Shown here: piece by piece, positions 32,195-40,843 of the stretch | Layout: each line of letters opens with the position of its first letter | How positions within the stretch are numbered: position 1 is the first letter of the stretch | DNA from: Alphaproteobacteria bacterium | GTDB lineage: Bacteria; Pseudomonadota; Alphaproteobacteria; UBA2966 | DNA: 42,022 nucleotides | Assembly: GCA_018654745.1 (NCBI GenBank) | Contig: JABILA010000109.1 | Coordinates: forward strand, 1-42,022 | Direction of reading: 5' to 3' | The notes under the pieces: model-generated | The model's input: only the letters and a program-made list of their open reading frames with translations | What the model was told of the DNA's origin: nothing | Database searches by the model: none | Made by a program: the position numbers and the translations under genes

Positions 32195-34365
32195 TGTCCG
32201 TTTCCTTCACGGGCAGACCTGATCGCCTGCCAAACCGTTTCACTTGTTGCGGGCATATCCAGGTGCTCAACGCCCAGGGGGGCAAGTGCATCCAGCACGG
32301 CGTTCAAAACCGCTGCTGGTGCCCCGATGGTTCCTGCCTCGCCAACACCTTTTGCCCCGAGCAGATTTGCTTGCGTTGGTGTTGATTGTTGATGGATTTC
32401 TATATCCGGCATGTCGTCCGCACGTGGCAAGGCATAATCCATGAGCGAGCCTGTCAATAACTGGCCGTTTTCGTCATAGACAATTTTTTCCATCAGGACT
32501 TCGCCCAACCCTTGAGCAATGCCGCCCATGATCTGGCCCTTGACCAGCATCGGGTTCACGACAGTTCCGGCATCATCCAGCCACCAGATCTTTTCAACGT
32601 CGACAACACCTGTATCTTCGTCAACAGCGACCAGGGCCAGACAGCAGCCATAACTCCAGGCCTCCGCCTTTGCCTCATAGACTACATCAGCAACATAGTC
32701 CTGACGTCCGGGGTTATCCTTTTGCTGCTGCGCCACTTCCCTTGCGGCCTGCAGCAAGGCACTGCCGCCGATTGCAGTGCTGCGGCTGGCCAGTGCGCCT
32801 ATGCCTGGCGGCGTTTGCGCCGTATCGCCGTGCACGATAAGCACATCGTCGGGGTCTACATTCAGAACATCGGCAACGATTTGCTGATACGCTGTTTCCC
32901 GTCCCTGCCCCTGAGCACTTGATCCGGTTGCAGCAGTGACTTTGCCAGACGCGCCCAGACTGACCCGCGCACTCTCCCAGCCCTGGCCACAGGGTTCGAT
33001 GTAGAAACCAAAGCCAAGACCGACATGCTCCCCGGCGGTTATTCTTGTTTCCTGTCGCCTGCGCAGTTCTTCATAATCTGAAATTTCAACCAGCTTGTTT
33101 AGCGCGGCGGCATAGTCACCACTATCTGGCCTTGCACCGGTAATCCGCGATTTTGGCAACTGATCAGTGCTGAGGAAATTTCGCTGGCGGATGGCAACGG
33201 GATCGATACTGAGTTGCCGGGCAGCGCGGTCCATCAGGCGTTCCATCAACAAAGCGGCTTCCGGTCGCCCTGCCCCGCGATAGATATTGACTGCCGACGT
33301 CCGGCTAAAATGTGCCGACATCCTGATATCGAGATCGTCAACATCATAAGGACCCGGCAATATTCTGGCCGCGTTCCAGGATGGTACCGCCGCACTGTAA
33401 GGCAACCAGTGCCCCAACAGTCCATTGATATTCGCCTGCAAGGCCGTCATCCGGCCATCGGATGTAAAGGCCGCTTCCGCTTCACAAATGGTGCCTCTAC
33501 CATGGCATTGGGACAGGAATTCTTCACTGCGTTCAGCGACCCATTTAACGGATTTGCGCAACTTGTTGGCAGCCCAGGCCACCAGTATTTCTTCCGGGTG
33601 CAAAGATGCCCGGGCCCCGAACGCCCCCCCGACATCCGTTGCAATGACCCGAACCTGTGTTTCCTCCAGACCAAGTGAAGTGGCGATGTCTGTGCGTGCA
33701 CGATGCGGCGTCTGGGTGGCCAGGCGGACACACAGAACGTCATCCTGCCATTCTGCCACCATCGCCCGGGGTTCCAGCGGCATGGCCGTCAGGCGCGGAT
33801 GGGCATTCCGGACCTTGACCGTCAAATGGGCGTCTGCAAACGCACCGGCAACATCGCCGTCGGTCCAGGATTTTTCAAAGGCCAGATTATCTGGACAGTC
33901 CGGAGAAAGATCGTCCGTCGGGTCCGTTTCTTCGTAATCGATGAAAATACCTTCTGCCGCATCCTGTGCCGCATTGGCCGTTCGTGCCACAACAAGAGCA
34001 ACGGGCTGGCCAACAGACGACACTTGCCCATGAGCCAACAACCCACAAGCTGGAACCTGAATATTTTCAACGATTGGATTGACCGGCAAAACTTCAAGGC
34101 CGGCAGTATCATTGCCCGTATAGACGGCAACAACATCTGGCGCATCGGCTATGTCGTACTCAATATCCAGAATTCGGGCAGCAGGAAACGGGGAACGTAC
34201 GAATACAATATGCAGACAATCTGCTGGACTGGTGTCACTGGAAAAACTGCCTGCACCGGTTGTCAGCCGGTCATCTTCGACCCGCCGTCTGGCCGCACCA
34301 ATCCACGGATGATCGACCCGTGCAGGATCACTATCCTGAGGTAATGGTGCAATATTGAAACCCAC
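32191..34365 (-). CDS. molybdenum hydroxylase large subunit (xanthine dehydrogenase/CoxL family)
   Basis: About 724 residues. It has an N-terminal a/b-hammerhead domain (about 25-140) and Mo-pterin-binding domains with DVGGAFGARASLHPEE, NIYRGAGRPEAALL, SSAQGQGRETAYQQI and GAKGVGEAGTIGAPAAV; the last holds the catalytic Glu. The CO-dehydrogenase form I loop (AYxCSFR) is absent and YRGAGRPE is present, as in form II hydroxylases. These enzymes hydroxylate N-heterocycles or aldehydes using water. GTG at 34365 is preferred, with AGGAG 6 nt upstream; a TTG at 34380 overlaps that site. The FAD and [2Fe-2S] subunits normally encoded alongside are absent from the operon. Confidence 0.87.
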   Translation of the reverse strand: MGFNIAPLPQDSDPARVDHPWIGAARRRVEDDRLTTGAGSFSSDTSPADCLHIVFVRSPFPAARILDIEYDIADAPDVVAVYTGNDTAGLEVLPVNPIVENIQVPACGLLAHGQVSSVGQPVALVVARTANAAQDAAEGIFIDYEETDPTDDLSPDCPDNLAFEKSWTDGDVAGAFADAHLTVKVRNAHPRLTAMPLEPRAMVAEWQDDVLCVRLATQTPHRARTDIATSLGLEETQVRVIATDVGGAFGARASLHPEEILVAWAANKLRKSVKWVAERSEEFLSQCHGRGTICEAEAAFTSDGRMTALQANINGLLGHWLPYSAAVPSWNAARILPGPYDVDDLDIRMSAHFSRTSAVNIYRGAGRPEAALLMERLMDRAARQLSIDPVAIRQRNFLSTDQLPKSRITGARPDSGDYAAALNKLVEISDYEELRRRQETRITAGEHVGLGFGFYIEPCGQGWESARVSLGASGKVTAATGSSAQGQGRETAYQQIVADVLNVDPDDVLIVHGDTAQTPPGIGALASRSTAIGGSALLQAAREVAQQQKDNPGRQDYVADVVYEAKAEAWSYGCCLALVAVDEDTGVVDVEKIWWLDDAGTVVNPMLVKGQIMGGIAQGLGEVLMEKIVYDENGQLLTGSLMDYALPRADDMPDIEIHQQSTPTQANLLGAKGVGEAGTIGAPAAVLNAVLDALAPLGVEHLDMPATSETVWQAIRSAREGNGQ

Positions 34366-34456
34366 GATGTCTCCTGGCAAACGTCAAAAAGGAATACTTT
34401 CTGGCAATCAGTATCCTGCTTCAACGATAACCATTCAACTGAAAAATAGACTGATT

Positions 34457-34477
34457 GATATAACCAGGAGCTATATC
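34457..34477. promoter_or_regulatory. GATATA/TATATC inverted repeat before the molybdenum hydroxylase gene
   Basis: GATATA (34457-34462) and TATATC (34472-34477) flank a 9-nt spacer between the MarR stop and the hydroxylase start. TATAAC (34459-34464) with GCTATA (34470-34475) also resembles the half-sites of the 36290-36309 palindrome. It is a probable internal operator, with MarR the obvious candidate. Confidence 0.4.
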
Positions 34478-34483
34478 TATACC

Positions 34484-34933
34484 TTACGCCGGAACGATGC
34501 GGCGCAGATAATCGGCCAGTTCCTGTTGCTCGGCTTCGTTCAGGGGAGACAAGGTTTTCTCTGCGGCACGGCGGGAATGATCGGCAAGCGTCAATGCCAT
34601 GGCCCGGCCTGATTGTGTCAGCGAAACCAGATGTCGGCGCTGGTCGTCGGGCGACGGTGCTGTGGCTACCAGTCCCCGCTTTTGCAAACGCTGAATCACG
34701 CCATGAACCGTTGCCGGCTTCATGCCACTTTGGCGGCCCAGTTCGTTTTGCGATAGCTGCCCCACTTCCATCAATTTCAATATGGCACCCAGTTGCGGTG
34801 GTGTGAGATCGAGGTCCCCCATATCACGGCGCAAATTTCCCAATGCCACGGCCTGGGCGCGACCCAGCAAATAGCCGATCTGATCCTCCAGCCTGTAGAC
34901 TTTCGTGTCACTCTTGTGAGCTGGAACGCTCAT
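34484..34933 (-). CDS. MarR-family transcriptional regulator
   Basis: This 149-residue winged-helix regulator has the recognition region LSQNELGRQSGMKPATVHGVIQRLQKRGLV and the wing motif SPDDQRRHLVSLTQSG (DxRxxxxxLT signature). MarR dimers usually repress catabolic genes and release DNA on binding a phenolic ligand. Its ATG at 34933 overlaps the stop of the reductive-dehalogenase-like gene by 4 bp, and it precedes the hydroxylase gene, so it is embedded in the operon it probably controls. Perfect palindromes lie at both promoter positions. Confidence 0.9.
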   Translation of the reverse strand: MSVPAHKSDTKVYRLEDQIGYLLGRAQAVALGNLRRDMGDLDLTPPQLGAILKLMEVGQLSQNELGRQSGMKPATVHGVIQRLQKRGLVATAPSPDDQRRHLVSLTQSGRAMALTLADHSRRAAEKTLSPLNEAEQQELADYLRRIVPA

Positions 34934-36267
34934 TCCTGGCCTGCATCAATACGGGCTTTCGCGGCGTCCGGCGTTTCAGCCGCCGCATAGCGTCTGCGTC
35001 CCTCGGCCCTGTCCGTTGGATGCTTGTCCATATTGTCGGGCTCTGGCCACATGTCAGGCTCGTGCACAGCGAACTTGTCGGCGCTGGGAGTCTTTTTGTC
35101 GAGATTCAAATCCCGTTCATTGGTGGCTTTCGGATTGATCATGTGGCCGTCGACGGTTTCCAGATCAAACCACCAGCGATTTTCCTGATTACGTTCACCG
35201 TATTTCAGCTTGTCATCCAGCCAGATCAGGAAGGGTCGGGTAAAGGGCAACTTGATCGCCATCCACATGGCCAGCCGATGATGCATCAGGCCTTCCTTGT
35301 TCCACGGACACATCTTCATGCAACGTCCGCAAGCCGATCCTTTTGGATTGGTGGTGCGATACTTCGTGCAGCCCTCGGAATCAGGTTTCCAGGTTTCGTA
35401 GCCGTTATACATAATCTTGTCGCCAAACGGGATCGCACCACAGGGACATTCCCGCGCACATTTTTTGCAAGAATTACAAAAGTCCTGCATACCGAAATCA
35501 ATAGGCTTGTCGATTTGCAAGGGCATGTCGGTGGTCACAACAACGGTTTTAAGACGTGGCCCGACAAAGGGGTTCACCACCATCTCACCGATGCGGCTCA
35601 TTTCCCCAAGGCCCGCCAGCAACGACAAGGGCACGTGCTGCACATGGCTGTCAAAATTGGTGTGGGCCCGCGCCGGAAACCCGAGGCGACGAATGTAGTC
35701 GGCCAAAATGTCTGCGATTTCGGCCCCGCGCACATAAGCCCGGTAACTTTGAGCGCCACTGATCCAGTCGTCGCCACTGGCACTGTCCATGGTCATGAAA
35801 CCCTGGTCGATGATCATGACAATGGCATGACTGTGATAGGGCTTGATGGGTTTGCCGTGCTTGTCGTGGCTGTACCAGCAATATTCCTTTGCTTCACAAA
35901 TGCCGGTGAGGTCCGCATCCAGAAAATAGGACAGCGACTTGATATGTTCTGACAGCACCTGAGGATCATTGCTGATCGGCGCGACTTCTTTTGCCACCTC
36001 TCCATCCTGTGCCTTGATCAGGTGTTTGCCGACTTCACTGAAAGCGGCCGAGATCGGCGTTTTCTTGATGAAGCGTTTTACTTCGGATGCTGCCCGGTCC
36101 CCGAAATCACCATGCGCCGCCCGGAAAAATCCGTTCACCCGCATGGGAGAGCGCTGCACTTCCTCGTCAATAATCAGCGTCGTTGGCTGATCCACGCGTT
36201 TGATTTTATGCATGGGGTATTTGCCCTGATGCATCGGTCGCTTGCGTTTTGAAAAGATCGGCAGCAT
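34930..36267 (-). CDS. reductive dehalogenase-like iron-sulfur protein
   Basis: This 445-residue protein has two clusters of the RdhA/epoxyqueuosine-reductase type: Cys264/267/270/274 (FCNSCKKCARECP) and Cys300/313/316/320 (EGC...CGRCMKMCP). Upstream are segments seen in reductive dehalogenase catalytic domains (AKEYCWYSHD, YRAYVRGAEIADILADYIRRLG, GLGEMSRIGEMVVNPFVGPRLK). RdhA enzymes use cobalamin to remove halide from organohalides. There is no twin-arginine signal and no RdhB anchor, so a cytoplasmic catabolic or non-dehalogenating role is expected. It is first in the operon leading to a hydroxylase, an aldolase and a ring-cleaving dioxygenase. Confidence 0.8.
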   Translation of the reverse strand: MLPIFSKRKRPMHQGKYPMHKIKRVDQPTTLIIDEEVQRSPMRVNGFFRAAHGDFGDRAASEVKRFIKKTPISAAFSEVGKHLIKAQDGEVAKEVAPISNDPQVLSEHIKSLSYFLDADLTGICEAKEYCWYSHDKHGKPIKPYHSHAIVMIIDQGFMTMDSASGDDWISGAQSYRAYVRGAEIADILADYIRRLGFPARAHTNFDSHVQHVPLSLLAGLGEMSRIGEMVVNPFVGPRLKTVVVTTDMPLQIDKPIDFGMQDFCNSCKKCARECPCGAIPFGDKIMYNGYETWKPDSEGCTKYRTTNPKGSACGRCMKMCPWNKEGLMHHRLAMWMAIKLPFTRPFLIWLDDKLKYGERNQENRWWFDLETVDGHMINPKATNERDLNLDKKTPSADKFAVHEPDMWPEPDNMDKHPTDRAEGRRRYAAAETPDAAKARIDAGQE

Positions 36268-36289
36268 GAATCCGGCTTTCTATAATTCA

Positions 36290-36309
36290 TTATAACTTTA
36301 ACGTTATAA
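36290..36309. promoter_or_regulatory. TTATAAC palindrome in divergent promoter region
   Basis: Perfect 7-bp arms TTATAAC (36290-36296) and GTTATAA (36303-36309) flank TTTAAC. Another TATAAC follows at 36311-36316. The AT-rich site is 23 bp upstream of the dehalogenase-like start and about 120 bp from the M81 peptidase start, so it could control both. MarR encoded in the operon is the likely binder. Confidence 0.55.
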
Positions 36310-36427
36310 CTATAACGATAATTGTTTTTTTGAGTCAAGCCGGAACATTTGCAAAAGATGACAATCTGTCAAAAGGTCGTCACAGTGACAGGCAGGAAAA
36401 TGATGCTCACCATTCGAAAGCCAACTT

Positions 36428-37888
36428 ATGAAAAAGCTGTTCATTGCCTGTCTGGGCACGGAAACAAACACCTTTTCCAATATGCCGACAGGCATGCAAA
36501 CCTTCGCCGAAACGATGCTGTATCACGGAGATGCGTCCGAGAAATCCGACGAACTGTTTGCCGCCCCCCTGAAAGTCTGGCGCAAGCGCGCGGAGGATTT
36601 GCAGGCGGATGTGATTGAAAGCCTGGCCGCATTCGCCCAACCCGCCGGGGTGACCGTCCGCAAGGTTTACGAAGACTTTCGCGATGAAATCCTGAGCGAC
36701 CTGAAAGCCGCATCGCCTGTGGATGCGGTCATGCTGAGTATGCACGGTGCCATGGTGGCCGAAGGCTATGACGATTGTGAAGGTGACTTGATCCTGCGCT
36801 GCCGGGAAATTGTCGGACCGGATGTCATTATCGGTGTTGAGCTTGATCTGCATTGCAGTATCACCACAACCATCACTGAAAATGCCAATGTCGTTGTCCT
36901 GTTCAAGGAATATCCCCACATTGACGCCGTTGAACGGGCGGAAGAAGTGTTCGAGCTTTCACTTGCGGCTCTGCGCGGAGAAATCAGCCCGGTTATCGCA
37001 GTTCATGATTTAAAGATGATCAGTATGTGGCGCACGCCTGTTGGTGAGGCGGCCAATATCGTCAGCCACATGACAGAACTTGAAGGCACCGACGGCGTGT
37101 TGTCGGTTTCACTTGCGCATGGTTTCCCCTGGGGCGATGTGCCTGATGCCTCCGCCAAGGTTCTGGTGATGACGGACGGCAACCAGAACCTGGCGCAATC
37201 AACAGCAGACCAGATCGGTGCCAAAATCTGGTCCCTGAAAGATGAAACACACCCTACTGGTCTGACCATCGACGAGGCACTTGACCAGGGCATGGAGGCT
37301 GCCAATGGCCCCGTTGTGTTGGCCGATCTGGGGGACAATGCCGGGGTAGGTGCGCCATCCGATTCAACCTTTATCCTGCAGCGCATTGTCACCCGTGGTC
37401 TGAAAAATGTGCTCAGCGGGATTTATTGGGATCCGGTATCGGTGCGCTTTTGTATGGAGGCCGGGGAAGGCGCTGAATTTGATTTGAGGATCGGTGGCAA
37501 GGTTGGCATTGCCTCGGGCGATCCCGTCGACTTGCGGATTTCCGTTCGAAAGATATTAACCGACGCGCGTCAGCCCTTTGCCGGATCGTTCGCCCCTCTT
37601 GGCAACGCCGTCTGGGTCAGTGCCGCGAACGATCTTGATCTGCTGTTATGTGATAACCGCTGCCAGACCTTTCACCCCGAGGCCTTTACCCAGATGGGTA
37701 TCGACCTGCAGGCCAAACAGATTGTTGTTGTGAAGTCGACACAGCATTTCTACAGCGGGTTTGCGCCTGTAGCAGCTGAAATTTTGTATGTGTCGGCACC
37801 TGGTGCCATCCCGATGGATTTTGCCGACATTGAATTCCGCAAGTTCAAAGACCCTTATTGGCCGCGCGTGGAAAACCCGCATACCTGA
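36428..37888 (+). CDS. M81-family metallopeptidase (MlrC-like)
   Basis: This 486-residue cytoplasmic protein has the M81 layout: N-terminal ACLGTETNTFS, AVMLSMHGAMVAEGYDD (metal ligands), VELDLHCSITTTI, and LFKEYPHIDAVERAEE. A C-terminal half follows (LADLGDNAGVGAPSDSTFIL, then GGKV). The family founder MlrC cleaves peptides in microcystin degradation; most members are uncharacterised amidohydrolase-like enzymes in catabolic clusters. It is divergent from the dehalogenase-like operon across the palindrome, which suggests it hydrolyses an amide in the same substrate. No signal peptide is visible. Confidence 0.85.
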   Translation: MKKLFIACLGTETNTFSNMPTGMQTFAETMLYHGDASEKSDELFAAPLKVWRKRAEDLQADVIESLAAFAQPAGVTVRKVYEDFRDEILSDLKAASPVDAVMLSMHGAMVAEGYDDCEGDLILRCREIVGPDVIIGVELDLHCSITTTITENANVVVLFKEYPHIDAVERAEEVFELSLAALRGEISPVIAVHDLKMISMWRTPVGEAANIVSHMTELEGTDGVLSVSLAHGFPWGDVPDASAKVLVMTDGNQNLAQSTADQIGAKIWSLKDETHPTGLTIDEALDQGMEAANGPVVLADLGDNAGVGAPSDSTFILQRIVTRGLKNVLSGIYWDPVSVRFCMEAGEGAEFDLRIGGKVGIASGDPVDLRISVRKILTDARQPFAGSFAPLGNAVWVSAANDLDLLLCDNRCQTFHPEAFTQMGIDLQAKQIVVVKSTQHFYSGFAPVAAEILYVSAPGAIPMDFADIEFRKFKDPYWPRVENPHT

Positions 37889-37906
37889 AGTCCAAAAGAA
37901 CGATTG

Positions 37907-38125
37907 CTAATTTACGGGAGCCAAGTCTTCCTGCATGACCTGAATCCGATCTATCATTCTGGAAATCCTGTCACACCGGCAGGGACAAGCCACCGGGTTT
38001 TCCAGATTAAGATTGGTATTTCGAACAACCGGAGAATTACAGTTCGAGCATGTTTCAACTACGTTCGCCGTAAACATTTCCATTACGGCTCTGTAGTGAT
38101 CATGATGATCTTTGCTGCGCCACAT
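37907..38125 (-). CDS. small Cys-rich (zinc-ribbon-like) hypothetical protein
   Basis: About 72 residues. ATG at 38125 with AAAGGGG upstream, a His-rich start (MWRSKDHHDHYRAV), then CSNC and CPCRC motifs that could bind zinc, and a helical tail (RISRMIDRIQVMQ). It has no recognised family. It occupies a 400-bp gap that otherwise lacks genes; the Cys spacing and helical tail suggest a real small protein rather than noise. It faces the M81 gene end, 18 bp apart. Confidence 0.5.
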   Translation of the reverse strand: MWRSKDHHDHYRAVMEMFTANVVETCSNCNSPVVRNTNLNLENPVACPCRCDRISRMIDRIQVMQEDLAPVN

Positions 38126-38251
38126 CCACCACCCCTTTAATACCCAGATTACCCCCCTAGTATTGAGGCATATTCTAGCAATCACCGATAGAAATGCCAG
38201 AAAACAATTTACGGCAAGGTTTCACGTTTCCGGCATCACTCGCTTGTTTCT

Positions 38252-38267
38252 TTGCGGCAATCCGCAA
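38252..38267. terminator. weak hairpin after CoA-transferase gene
   Basis: TTGCGG and CCGCAA form a 6-bp stem with a CAAT loop, 23 bp beyond the CoA-transferase stop codon. No U-run follows on the minus strand, so termination is only suggested. The rest of 38126-38290 shows nothing recognisable. Confidence 0.3.
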
Positions 38268-38290
38268 TGAAATGCCGGTGGTCAGAATAC

Positions 38291-39478
38291 TCAAGCGATC
38301 AAGACGGAGATTTCTGCTTCTGTAAGCCCGAATTCCTTCAGGACTTCTTCGGTGTGCTGACCCTTTTCCGGCGGCAAACCTTGAATTGCAGCGGGTGTTT
38401 CAGAAAACTCCACTGGTGGTCCCGGAAACTTCAAGATGCCATCGACAGGATGTTCCATGGTTTTGAAAAAGTCGACTTGCTGAAGATGTGGATCGGTCAG
38501 TAAATCCGTTGTGGATTTTATGCGGGCTGCCGGAATCTCGGCTTCATTCATAGCCGTCATCCATTCCTCTGTCGTGCGCTCGACGATGAAAGATTGCAGC
38601 AGATTATTATATTCCGCGACGTGCTGCAGCCGGGCAGCCACATCCTTGAAGCGCGGATCATTTCGCAATTCCGGTTGTCCGACAATGTCTGTAAAGCGAT
38701 GCCAGTGTTTGTTGTTATAAACGGTGGCCCCGACATATCCGTCCCTGGTCTTATAGGGCTTGCGTTCCTTTGCAACAATTCGCTGATAGACAGGCTCGCT
38801 GATCGGCGGATCAAACACGGACCCGGTCATGTGTTCCGTTAGCATAAAGGACGCCAGGGCTTCGAACATGGAGACGCTGACCTCCTGACCGACACCGGTT
38901 GTGGCTCGGGCATACAAGGCAGCATTGATGGCATAGGCTGCGGTCAGGCCGGAGACCTTGTCGGCCATTACGTTGGCGAGGTACCGGGGCTCACCTGCTG
39001 CGGCGGCCTCCAACATCGCCACACCGGTCATGCCCTGGATCGTGTCGTCATAGGCTGGCTGGCCGGCATATTCCCCTTTCAGACCAAAGCCATAGAGATT
39101 GGCATAGATCAGTCCGGGGTTTACCCCCGCCAGGGTCTCGTAGGTCAGGCCCAGACGCTCCATCGCCTGATAGCGCACGGAGTGAATAAAGACATCACAT
39201 TTCTCAACCATTTTCAGCAAGGCAGCCTTGGCCTCAGGCCGTTTCATATCCAGCGAAATGCCGCGTTTACCACGGTTCATACTGTAGTAAACGCCAGTAT
39301 ATCCTTCGCGTTTGCCCGGCCCGATCTGGCGGGTGATATCGCCTTCCGGCCCTTCGACCTTGATCACATCGGCACCCAGATCGGACATGATCTGGGTACA
39401 ATAAGGCCCCATAAGAACGGACGTCATGTCGATGACAGTGACGCCGCTCAGGGGTCCCTTATGGGCGGATTCTCCCAT
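38291..39478 (-). CDS. class III (CaiB/BaiF) CoA-transferase
   Basis: About 395 residues. N-terminal LSGVTVIDMTSVLMGPYCTQ and DLGADVIKVEGPEGD are typical of the family, as are YYSMNRGKRGISLDM and GQPAYDDTIQGMTGV, where the catalytic Asp lies. It transfers CoA between carboxylic acids, activating a substrate for degradation. ATG at 39478 matches the family's N-terminus; an upstream in-frame start at 39538 lies inside the dctM gene. It begins 14 bp after dctM, so the imported acid is probably the compound that is activated. Confidence 0.9.
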   Translation of the reverse strand: MGESAHKGPLSGVTVIDMTSVLMGPYCTQIMSDLGADVIKVEGPEGDITRQIGPGKREGYTGVYYSMNRGKRGISLDMKRPEAKAALLKMVEKCDVFIHSVRYQAMERLGLTYETLAGVNPGLIYANLYGFGLKGEYAGQPAYDDTIQGMTGVAMLEAAAAGEPRYLANVMADKVSGLTAAYAINAALYARATTGVGQEVSVSMFEALASFMLTEHMTGSVFDPPISEPVYQRIVAKERKPYKTRDGYVGATVYNNKHWHRFTDIVGQPELRNDPRFKDVAARLQHVAEYNNLLQSFIVERTTEEWMTAMNEAEIPAARIKSTTDLLTDPHLQQVDFFKTMEHPVDGILKFPGPPVEFSETPAAIQGLPPEKGQHTEEVLKEFGLTEAEISVLIA

Positions 39479-39491
39479 ATCCAACTGGCCC

Positions 39492-40838
39492 CTAGAATTT
39501 GCTATTGGGCAACAACAGGGACAGGATCGGGAAGACAACGATCAGGCCAAACACGACCAGATCCATGGCAAGGAAGTTGATCACACCGCGGAAAATCGTG
39601 TGCACGGGTGCGACCTTACTACCGACCACACTGCCTATGATGAACACGTTCAATCCCACCGGAGGTGTTATCAGACCGATCTCCAGCAGCTTGACGACAA
39701 CCACACCGAACCAGATCAGATCAAGTCCCATGTTTTCCACAAGGGGAATAACAAAAGGCAGCGTCAGCAGCATGATGCCAATGGGATCCAGAAACATGCC
39801 CATGATCAGATACATGATGACGATGACCAGCAGAATCGACCAGTCGGCCATCTGATAAGTTTCCGTCAAGGCCATCACTTCACGGGTCAGACCGGTTAGC
39901 GACACAAAGGCCACGAACATCTTTGCACTGGCGGCGATGAAAAAGATCGATGCTGTTTGTTTGGCCGTATCTTTCATGGCTGAAACAAACTTTTCCCAAT
40001 TCAGTTTACGCGTAGCAAAACCGTAGGCAGTGGCAACAGATACACAAACAGCAGCGGCTTCAGTTGCCGTGAAGATACCGCCATAGATGCCGCCGATAAT
40101 GATGACGAACAGGAGTACTGCAGGCCAGGCACGAACCGAGGCCATCCAGCGATCACGGTTTGAGATGGTTTCATCCGGCACAGGTGCGTCCTGGGGGCGA
40201 ATTTTTGTCCAGATGAAAATAACGATGACAAAGCCCAAAAGCGACAGTATCCCGGGGATGACACCAGCAAGGAACAATTTGTTGACCGAAGTTTCTGTGA
40301 ACAGGCCATAGAGGATGAACAACACACTTGGCGGTATCAGTGAGCCAAGGGTACCGCCCACGGCAACGGTCGAGGTCGCCAGTTGGGTTGAGTATTTGAA
40401 GCGCAACATTTCCGGAATACAAATCCGGCCCATGGCAGCGGCACAGGCCACGCTGGAACCGGTTATGGCTGAAAAGCCACCACAGCCGACAACAGACGCC
40501 ATGGCCAGACCACCGGGCACCTTCGATAACCAGACACGCCCGGCATAATAAATCTCGGTCGTGATCTCCGCATGAAAAGCGATATGCCCCAAAGCAATAA
40601 ACAAGGGGATCATGCTCAGCGGATAGGAATGCAAAAATTCAAAGGCATTTGATGAAATCAGCGACATCGTCGGGGCGACGGCCTTGGCATACTGGAATTC
40701 ATCAGCATTTTTAAAGCCGAAGAACATATAAGTGCAGACAATGGCCAAACCCGCCAGGGTAAAGCCAATCGGTACACGAAAGCCCATCAGGATGAGCGCA
40801 ATGATAAAGCCGACAAGGCCAATGGTTGTAGGATCCAT
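39492..40838 (-). CDS. dctM: TRAP transporter large membrane subunit (DctM)
   Basis: This 448-residue, very hydrophobic protein has roughly a dozen membrane helices, with the family signatures RVPIGFTLAGLAIV, GGFSAITGSSVACAAAMG, LGSLIPPSVLFILYGLFTE and MFLDPIGIMLLTLPFVIPL. It forms the sodium-driven channel half of a periplasmic-binding-protein-dependent transporter. It starts 5 bp after the dctQ stop and precedes the CoA-transferase, giving a P-Q-M-transferase operon. Transport is probably lost because the P subunit gene is interrupted by an insertion sequence. Confidence 0.93.
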   Translation of the reverse strand: MDPTTIGLVGFIIALILMGFRVPIGFTLAGLAIVCTYMFFGFKNADEFQYAKAVAPTMSLISSNAFEFLHSYPLSMIPLFIALGHIAFHAEITTEIYYAGRVWLSKVPGGLAMASVVGCGGFSAITGSSVACAAAMGRICIPEMLRFKYSTQLATSTVAVGGTLGSLIPPSVLFILYGLFTETSVNKLFLAGVIPGILSLLGFVIVIFIWTKIRPQDAPVPDETISNRDRWMASVRAWPAVLLFVIIIGGIYGGIFTATEAAAVCVSVATAYGFATRKLNWEKFVSAMKDTAKQTASIFFIAASAKMFVAFVSLTGLTREVMALTETYQMADWSILLVIVIMYLIMGMFLDPIGIMLLTLPFVIPLVENMGLDLIWFGVVVVKLLEIGLITPPVGLNVFIIGSVVGSKVAPVHTIFRGVINFLAMDLVVFGLIVVFPILSLLLPNSKF

Positions 40839-40843
40839 GAACT

